Assembly: GCF_034047335.1 (NCBI RefSeq)
Contig: NZ_CP139137.1
Location: forward strand, 2,852,001 to 2,916,000
DNA: 64,000 nt
Origin: Chryseobacterium sp. JJR-5R
GTDB taxonomy: Bacteria > Bacteroidota > Bacteroidia > Flavobacteriales > Weeksellaceae
Direction: 5' to 3'
The position numbers and the translations under genes are program-made. Positions 61,749 to 64,000 of this stretch are shown here, piece after piece. Positions within the stretch are counted from its first letter, which is position 1. The number at the start of each line of letters is the position of its first letter. The notes below the pieces were generated by a model. It had not been told where the DNA came from and made no database searches. It worked only from the letters and a program-made list of their open reading frames with translations.

Positions 61749-64000
61749 TTAAAAATCAAATTTTACGCTGGCACCAATCGTTCTTCCCGGAAGTGCCCTT
61801 GCCCTGATGATCCCGTTGGTTCCCTGCAGAGTGCTTTCTTCCGCTTCTGTAACGGCCAGTGCATTGAATACGTTATTGGCATTTACATTAAGCGTCAAAT
61901 TGCTTAAAAGCCTGTATGAAATATATGGATTTACCATAATATAACCCGGCATGATCAGCTTATTGCTGTCCTGGGTATATGCTTTTGCAGATCCTACGGC
62001 AAAGAAACCGAAGCTCAGTTTTTCAATATTTACATTCGGGTTGAAAGAATACATTACTTTCGGGGTCCTCCTCGGCATATTCCCGATGATGGTTTTGTCA
62101 ATGGCATTTTTAATTTCGGCATGCGTATAAGTCAGACCTGCTTTGATGTCAAAGTTTTTACTGATTTTATAAAAGCCGTCGAACTCAACCCCGAACGATT
62201 CATATTTATTTTCTGTCCTCAGCTGTGTAGTGGCTTCGTAATTCGCTTCGATGGTTCTCGCCTGGAACAGCGTCGTATTCAGGAAATAACTGGCTCCCCT
62301 TAATTTGTACCCGACCTCGATCTGGTTCAGCTTGTTTACTTTCACGGCATCCAGAGCAGGGTCATCATTATTGGTGTAATTGTAGCCTGCAAAAAGGATC
62401 CTGTCGGCAGAAGCGCTTCCGCCCTGGCTTACCCTAGCAAAGACGGCGTTACGGGAATTCAACGCATAATTAGCCCCGAACGAATACCCGAAAATACCGT
62501 ATTTATAATCAACGGGAACCGTTCCGTCCACCACAGCCACAGCAAGTTCCGGGGTTTCAAACGTTCCGTTCTGGTTTACATCAATGGCACGCATCGTGTT
62601 TTTTGTTCCTGCAAAGGTTCCGGATACATTCCCGAAATCATATCTTGCCCCTAAATCCAGCGTCAGGTTCTGAACCGGGTTGATTTCCACCTGAGCGTGT
62701 GGAGCAATTACCGAATATCTGGTATCGTAATTCCTGTTTACACCTCCGAAATCAGGAACGCCGTAATGAAGAAGTCCGTTATCGGTAATTTTAGTTCCCG
62801 TGTTGCTTATAATATCCACAAGACGGGCGTTGTTATCGGATACTTCCATCAGATAGGTATTCCAGTTCCAGGATAGATTGATATTCTGTGAACTGTTGTA
62901 TACTCCGGTATTCAGCTTCACTTTGTCCCATTTCTTACTGATATTCACATCACTGAAAAAATTGTTGAGATTATTCAGTTTGGTATTGAACAGCACGGTT
63001 TTCATGTATTTGGCATTGCTGTCTACGGCGGTACCGGTTCCTGCATACACTGCGCTTCCATAGCCTGCAACAGACTCAAGAATTTCAGATTTACTGCCTA
63101 CCGAAGCCGGGAACGGAGCGAGAAACTGTCCGTCGTTTGCCGCATATCTTGCCTTGGCATCGATTTTCCAGCCGGCACCCAGGTCATAATTAAATTCCAT
63201 GCCTATCGTTTTTGAGACCGAATGCATACCATCGCGGATATCGCTTTTCAGAACCTGCCCGTTTCCGCCGATCGTAAGGTCGTTTTTAAAGTTGGCAGAC
63301 TGCAAAGCACCCGTTAAGATGTCGAAATTGCTGAGCGAGCTGTAATCCGGATGAGAATCTGATCCTGAAACGGCAACCGGCATCGGCATATAAGCGGCTG
63401 TACGGTCGTCCAGGTATTTACCGTACACGCGGATGCTTCCTTTTTCAAATTTCTTTAATAGTGATAAACGGAACTGTCCGCCGTTGTTGGAGGTATACCC
63501 TGTTTTTCTCGGGCCGTCACCGCCTCTGTAGAAACCGCCGATGCCGATGAAAAAGTCTTTTCCCAGAGGGGTCCCGTAATCTATATCGGTCCTGAAGTTT
63601 TTATAGTTGAGGCCGGCCTGCTGGGTAATGCTGCCTCCCTGCTTTTCACCGGTTTTCGTAATAAAGTTGATGATCCCTGCGGGTGAATTGGAAGCAAAGA
63701 CCGATGCCGAGCCTCCTCTTAATGCTTCAACGCGGGAGACAAAGGAATCAAACCGGGTAAACTGGTCCTGAGTGCCAAAGGCAATATCCCCGAACTGCAT
63801 TACCGGAAGCCCGTCTTCCTGGATCAGCAAATACCTGGAGCCGCCCGCAGAAACAGGGACTCCCCTTACCGTAATATTGGAGTTTCCTTCACCGCCTGAA
63901 GACTCGGCACGGATCCCGGGGATCGTCCTGAAAATTTCAGCCGTGGTTCTGGGTGCCGCATTGATGATATCTGCCGGTTTTAAAGTTGAAATTGAAGTAC
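61749..64000 (-). CDS. TonB-dependent receptor, N-terminus beyond the window
   Basis: The open frame continues to the window edge; at least 750 residues are visible. The plug domain is seen at the edge (PADIINAAPRTTAEIFRTIP, then RVEALRGGSASVFASNSPAG and IINFITKTGEKQGG), and the rest is the 22-strand barrel ending in a C-terminal Phe (TIGASVKFDF). It would bring a large or scarce substrate across the outer membrane using the TonB system. Its linkage to the glycosidase, kinase and MFS genes suggests a carbohydrate. The start codon is outside the window. Confidence 0.92.
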   Translation of the reverse strand, partial: TSISTLKPADIINAAPRTTAEIFRTIPGIRAESSGGEGNSNITVRGVPVSAGGSRYLLIQEDGLPVMQFGDIAFGTQDQFTRFDSFVSRVEALRGGSASVFASNSPAGIINFITKTGEKQGGSITQQAGLNYKNFRTDIDYGTPLGKDFFIGIGGFYRGGDGPRKTGYTSNNGGQFRLSLLKKFEKGSIRVYGKYLDDRTAAYMPMPVAVSGSDSHPDYSSLSNFDILTGALQSANFKNDLTIGGNGQVLKSDIRDGMHSVSKTIGMEFNYDLGAGWKIDAKARYAANDGQFLAPFPASVGSKSEILESVAGYGSAVYAGTGTAVDSNAKYMKTVLFNTKLNNLNNFFSDVNISKKWDKVKLNTGVYNSSQNINLSWNWNTYLMEVSDNNARLVDIISNTGTKITDNGLLHYGVPDFGGVNRNYDTRYSVIAPHAQVEINPVQNLTLDLGARYDFGNVSGTFAGTKNTMRAIDVNQNGTFETPELAVAVVDGTVPVDYKYGIFGYSFGANYALNSRNAVFARVSQGGSASADRILFAGYNYTNNDDPALDAVKVNKLNQIEVGYKLRGASYFLNTTLFQARTIEANYEATTQLRTENKYESFGVEFDGFYKISKNFDIKAGLTYTHAEIKNAIDKTIIGNMPRRTPKVMYSFNPNVNIEKLSFGFFAVGSAKAYTQDSNKLIMPGYIMVNPYISYRLLSNLTLNVNANNVFNALAVTEAEESTLQGTNGIIRARALPGRTIGASVKFDF

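Overview
The window looks like chromosome of a Flavobacteriia member, most likely Chryseobacterium or a close relative. GC content appears moderate (near 40 percent by eye). Several upstream regions carry the Bacteroidetes -7 promoter element TAnnTTTG. A gene ends in a type IX secretion (T9SS) sorting domain, YD/RHS proteins have Bacteroidetes-style Sec signal peptides, and AraC-type regulators are abundant. The species is an inference from family resemblance only.

Layout. 1-3100: 3' part of a GH13 alpha-amylase, then an exonuclease VII large-subunit-like protein carrying a coiled coil and a C-terminal membrane anchor. 3.1-15.7 kb: stress/redox/catabolic genes (medium-chain reductase, aldo/keto reductase, SDR, two NmrA-like proteins, two alpha/beta hydrolases, cupin lipoprotein, hexapeptide acyltransferase), each near an AraC or Crp-type regulator. 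15.8-17.2 kb: a two-gene operon joining a heme N-hydroxylase-like protein (YqcI/YcgG family) to a DUF1989 protein, suggesting guanidino-compound chemistry. 17.5-20.6 kb: a TPP riboswitch followed by thiM-thiE-thiD-tenA, a thiamine salvage operon. 20.8-22.6 kb: a lipopolysaccharide glycosyltransferase and kinase pair.

23.2-34.7 kb is an RHS polymorphic-toxin locus, all on the minus strand. It contains a broken T9SS-substrate gene, a 960-residue SpvB/YD-type protein and a 1203-residue RHS protein with its own membrane immunity gene. Downstream lies an array of displaced toxin tips: one open orphan tip with immunity gene, one double-frameshifted orphan tip with immunity gene, and a headless remnant. 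All share near-identical repeats with the main gene's C-terminal linker. 35.4-40.6 kb holds a cation/proton antiporter among copies of a palindromic repeat family, including a tandem array of exactly 379-bp period, plus an amber-interrupted gene.

40.7-44.9 kb is an AT-rich island. A long-hairpin RNA resembling 6S RNA, with a good promoter, is followed by an XRE controller, a Dam-family adenine methyltransferase and a protein joining a PD-(D/E)xK-like nuclease region to a DGQHR (DndB/ParB-like) domain. This looks like a restriction-modification system with an unusual nuclease, and with the RHS array it is the most interesting part of the window.

45-50.5 kb: DUF6597/AraC regulator with a Tet(X)-like flavin monooxygenase, and several small proteins. 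51-58 kb: a TetR-controlled RND efflux operon (tetR-tolC-adaptor-permease-SDR) with matching operators before tetR and before the tolC-type gene. 58.4-64 kb: a minus-strand carbohydrate-uptake cluster (TonB-dependent receptor cut by the window edge, (alpha/alpha)6 glycosidase, P-loop kinase, MFS sugar transporter). No rRNA, tRNA or CRISPR array was recognised.
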